NCBI GenBank assembly: GCA_018340805.1
Contig: JACMZG010001908.1
Coordinates: forward strand, 44,266,905-44,330,904
Source: Microvelia longipes
Taxonomy: Eukaryota; Arthropoda; Insecta; Hemiptera; Veliidae
Direction of reading: 5' to 3'
DNA length: 64,000 nt
The position numbers were made by a program, and so were the translations under genes. The notes under the pieces were generated by a model, which ran no database searches, was not told the DNA's origin, and worked only from the letters and a program-made list of their open reading frames with translations. This document shows, one piece after another, positions 37,485-41,890 of the stretch (position 1 is the first letter of the stretch; the number at the start of each line of letters is the position of its first letter).

Positions 37485-40400
37485 ATAATATATATATATA
37501 TATATTATATATATAGAACGAAGTCAAATAAAAACGGGTACGGGGGTACATAGGAACTTTTTCTCATCACATCAAATTCGCTATGCTTATCCTCTCTACT
37601 TTGGACTCACTCCATTGTCTGAAGTTCTGCAAATCGTCTTTGAACTCGCTTCGCTCATAAATAGATTTGCTTCATTCCTATGGTCACCCATCCAGGCACT
37701 GATCTATCTAGATGCTCCTTAACTTTTATGATTCAACAAAAACCGTAGAAATACTTGCCGTTTTATTTACCGTATAAAGGAACACACTTGCAACAAATTT
37801 AAACTCAATTGAATTATATTAAGACTTATTTAAAAACTAACTGAGGTACCCGCCTTTCGGACGGGAGAGGTAAAAGGAAGTCTAACAGATGACACTATGT
37901 CTTGCAATAGTTATATGTTACGGAGGCGGAAACCCATTACGGAAGGTGGGACTAATTAGAAAAGAAATTATCAAAGTATAAAGGTAGAGAAAATAAAAAA
38001 TGGCGATGATAGATCGGAAAATGTTGAACTATGTTAAAAAGATAGGAAGATTTCGTCATTCATAGAGGAATAAATGAATAAAGTAGTCGTAATAAAAAAA
38101 CTAAAAGGGAATTAGATAAGATGAATAATAATAATAAGATGGAACTTATATACTACATATGTTGGTCATTATATATGACCAACCAAATTTTCTGTGCTAA
38201 ATCTCAAATCGAACTACATACAAGTATTTTCCCGCGTTCTATGAATTTTCGAAATTTAGCTGCCTATATTATTACACTGAAACGGACCATTCAGGTGAAA
38301 TCCCGGTTTTGAATTTTTGCGAAAACAATTATTTTCCTTTATCCCTAGGGTATAGATAAGGGAAAGTAATATTTTTACTTTTTAACTAAATTCATGTTCT
38401 AAAAGTCTGATTCTATGCATCTAATACATAGTCTCTAATACATAATATACATAATATTATAATACATAATAGAATACATGTTCTATACATAGAAATTTGA
38501 TGTATATAAGTGTAGCAGGTGAGAAAAGTAAAAATCAATATGAAAACAAATATAGAGACAGGGAAATAAAATAAAAGTGAAAATGAGTAAATTGAGTTGT
38601 TATCTCTACGTCACAGAATTTGCCCCTTTCCGGTCAGGCCATCTGTTCCGAATATTATTCTTTTAAAAGATAGAAAAGACAGTTTTCCAGCAATATTATA
38701 TAGTATATAGAATATCATTGCATATTTTATTGGGTCTGAATATTTTCATGTTACCCTCATCACGTATACTTTTCTTTTATACAATTTTCTGGTGTTAAAC
38801 TAACTCCAAAAAATTGGGTACGGGGTAACTCGAAACCTTTCTTCACCAAATCTGATCCGCTACGTTCATTCAAACTATCTCGGACTCGCTTCGCTCCAAA
38901 GCGAGTAAATACGGTAAAGTACGGTAAAAATACGGCGATTAAAAACCGTAATACGGTTTTTCCTCCCTGAAAATAAGGGCGGAAAGTTAATTTTTTCTCC
39001 CTTCTAGAGGAAAAATACTTTTCCTATATACCTACGCTATACATGAGGAAAAGTAAAAAAGATAGGGAAGAGAATCATTGTGATCGTAGGAAGTAAAAAT
39101 TATTGTTTTTACTAACATTTGGCTTCTACACACAGAAATATTTGTGTATCAGACAGACTTATTTTATTTCAAATTCACGTATATTCCATCCCTCTACACG
39201 AAGAGGAAATGGAGTTTCTAAGACGGTAGGACATTCTTACTTCCATTCATCGTAGCAGGAGGATTGATGAGGAAAAAGTAGTGGACATATAAGTGATAAG
39301 TGGTTGAATTCGGGGTTGGTGACAAGGACCCCAGGTTTGACTACTCTACAGGCTCTACTCACCAGGCTCTACTACCGTCCACTCTTACTACTACTACTAT
39401 TAAATATATTCCGATAGGACCTAACCCCCCCCCTCCCTCTTTCGAATGTCTCCAGCGAAAGTTACTATGGTATCCCAAAAATCTATTTTTCCCAAACTAC
39501 TTATTTTGACATCTTAGAAACTTTAAGACAGTAATAGTTTTTAATTAGCTCCCTCAACTATTTTGGGGTGCCTTAAAAATTTAACATGAATATGACTTGT
39601 AGAGGGTTCAAAAATTACCTTTATTATTATCCTAAATTGCCAAGAAAATATTATTAAACCATTATGAGAAACCACCAAAACACTAGAAATAAAATTGTAT
39701 TTTATAGATCCAAAGAAAAGATTCTATTTTTATAATTATGACTATAATCTGCAAAGAACTAATAAATTAAAAGTGATCGTCGTTATAATTTTAAAAAATT
39801 ATTTTATATCAAGGTAAAATTGTATTAAGCTCTGGTTTCATTGCAAAGGGTAAACAAAGTAAGAATGAGTTGAGAATGAGTAAACTAAGTAGATTAGGAA
39901 ATTTTTAGTTATTAAGACTTTTTAATGATTCACCATTTTACCCAGACTTGTGATAAAACGCAGGACCAGTTGTTATTTAATTATAGACTATAGTCCTGTA
40001 AATCTTAGAGCAAAATGGTGCCTGCTACTTACAAGGTAGAAAAGACCTCTTTGCTCCCGTTCTAGAATGGTATCTACAGAAACTTGTTGGTCAAACTTCC
40101 GTGACTTACAGAATTAAGAGGATGGTAATAAAATAAATAGAATTACCTGTTGGACTAGGTGGTTCGAAGAACCTAGTATCCGTAGGGGGAACTGCAAAAT
40201 CACTTTTAACCGGATGTTGGTTGGGAGAGAACGTGAATCCAGGTTTAGGATGAATCCTCGAGTAATAGGATGATATGTAGGGTGAATCTGGTGGATAGGC
40301 TGGTTTAGACAGCTTCTGTGGACGATGCCTGGGTGGGGGTATAACCACTGGAGCAATGTCAGCTCCTGCTGAAGCTTCGAGTCTCTCTTGTCTCATCTGA

Positions 40401-41819
40401 AGTTCGCGAAATCTCATTTCACGGACTTTACCTAAGTACTCGAGGTATTCTTGAATCATTGCTTCTGAAAATTAAAAAGTATTTAATATCAATACAAGAA
40501 TACTACTGTCCCATTTAAAGTTTATTTATTTATACACAGGGGAATCACTTTTAAGAATTAAAAAATATCCCGTGTAGACGGGCATCCAACCTTGTACCTA
40601 TTAGTGTTAAATCTGGTGTTTAACCTGGGTTCGAATCCTTTTAGTTCAACCCTCTAGTATATGTAGAATGAAGCATTTTGTCTTTATTTATGATTAACAT
40701 TGCTGAATTTCTAATAATTCTATCAGAATTATTTTTAAATTTAAACATTTTTTACTTCCTATAATTTAGTATTTTGTTGGTCGTTTTCTTTGATATTTAA
40801 AACTGCAAAGAATATGGACGTGAAATAAAACTATAATAGACGAGTTATTTTTAACCTCAATATTTAATTGTAACATTCATACTTATTAAGTCTGTGAAGT
40901 AACTAAAGATATTGGTAACCTCCATACTTTATTGATATCCTACATATCTATTGTCTTCGGAGTAACTAAAGATATTGGTTACTTCTATATTTTATAGGTA
41001 ACCTTCATGTTTATTAAGTCTGTGAAGTAACTACATATATTGGTTACCTACATATTTATGAAGTCTGTAAAGTAACTAAAAATATTGGTAACCTCCATGT
41101 TTTAAAGAGAGTAAAAACAAGGCATAAAAAAGGAAAAGTTCAGCGGTACCACGTTCCTCTTTTTTCTCATTAAGTCATTATAAGTACAAGCGAGGCAATA
41201 CAAAAATTTCTTTCATCGCTAATTTCTTTTCTCTAGTTACTTGATACACATTTGAGCATCTAATTCTAAATAGTTGCTCTCTCTGTCTCAATAAGTATTA
41301 AACCAATTATTTAATCTTCTAGAGTCCGTTCACGGGGAATAGACCGCAACAGAGATTTAGAATTCTGTGTAGAAAGCTGAGAGAAGAAGCCTTAAAAAGG
41401 GTTTAAGTAAATTAATTGCCTCCTAACCAATAAGCCTAATTAAACCTTTGTTCTGTCCTTATCTCTTCTAGTCTATCTTATTTGCAATTAAGTAGTAATT
41501 ATGTTTTAGTGAATTTTCTTTAAAAAAAATTACTAATGTGAAGGCTCGTGTGATGGGTATGATGGGTGCTGAATCAGATGAACCCGGTCCGAAGTCGATG
41601 CGACCACTCTTAAGTGACCAAAAAGTCTATTATTTTTATTTATTTTACTTGTTATTTTATTTTTTCGAAGTAATAAAAGAAAAATCGATAAAAAGTACCA
41701 TAGGCTAAGCATTAAATGAGTGTATATAATACTGTGCCGTAATACTAGCGCATTTTCTTTGAAAAATTCGAAAAAAATAAATAACAATTTGTGAAGCTAC
41801 TGCTCAGGTCATTAAATAT

Positions 41820-41890
<71 letters not shown>
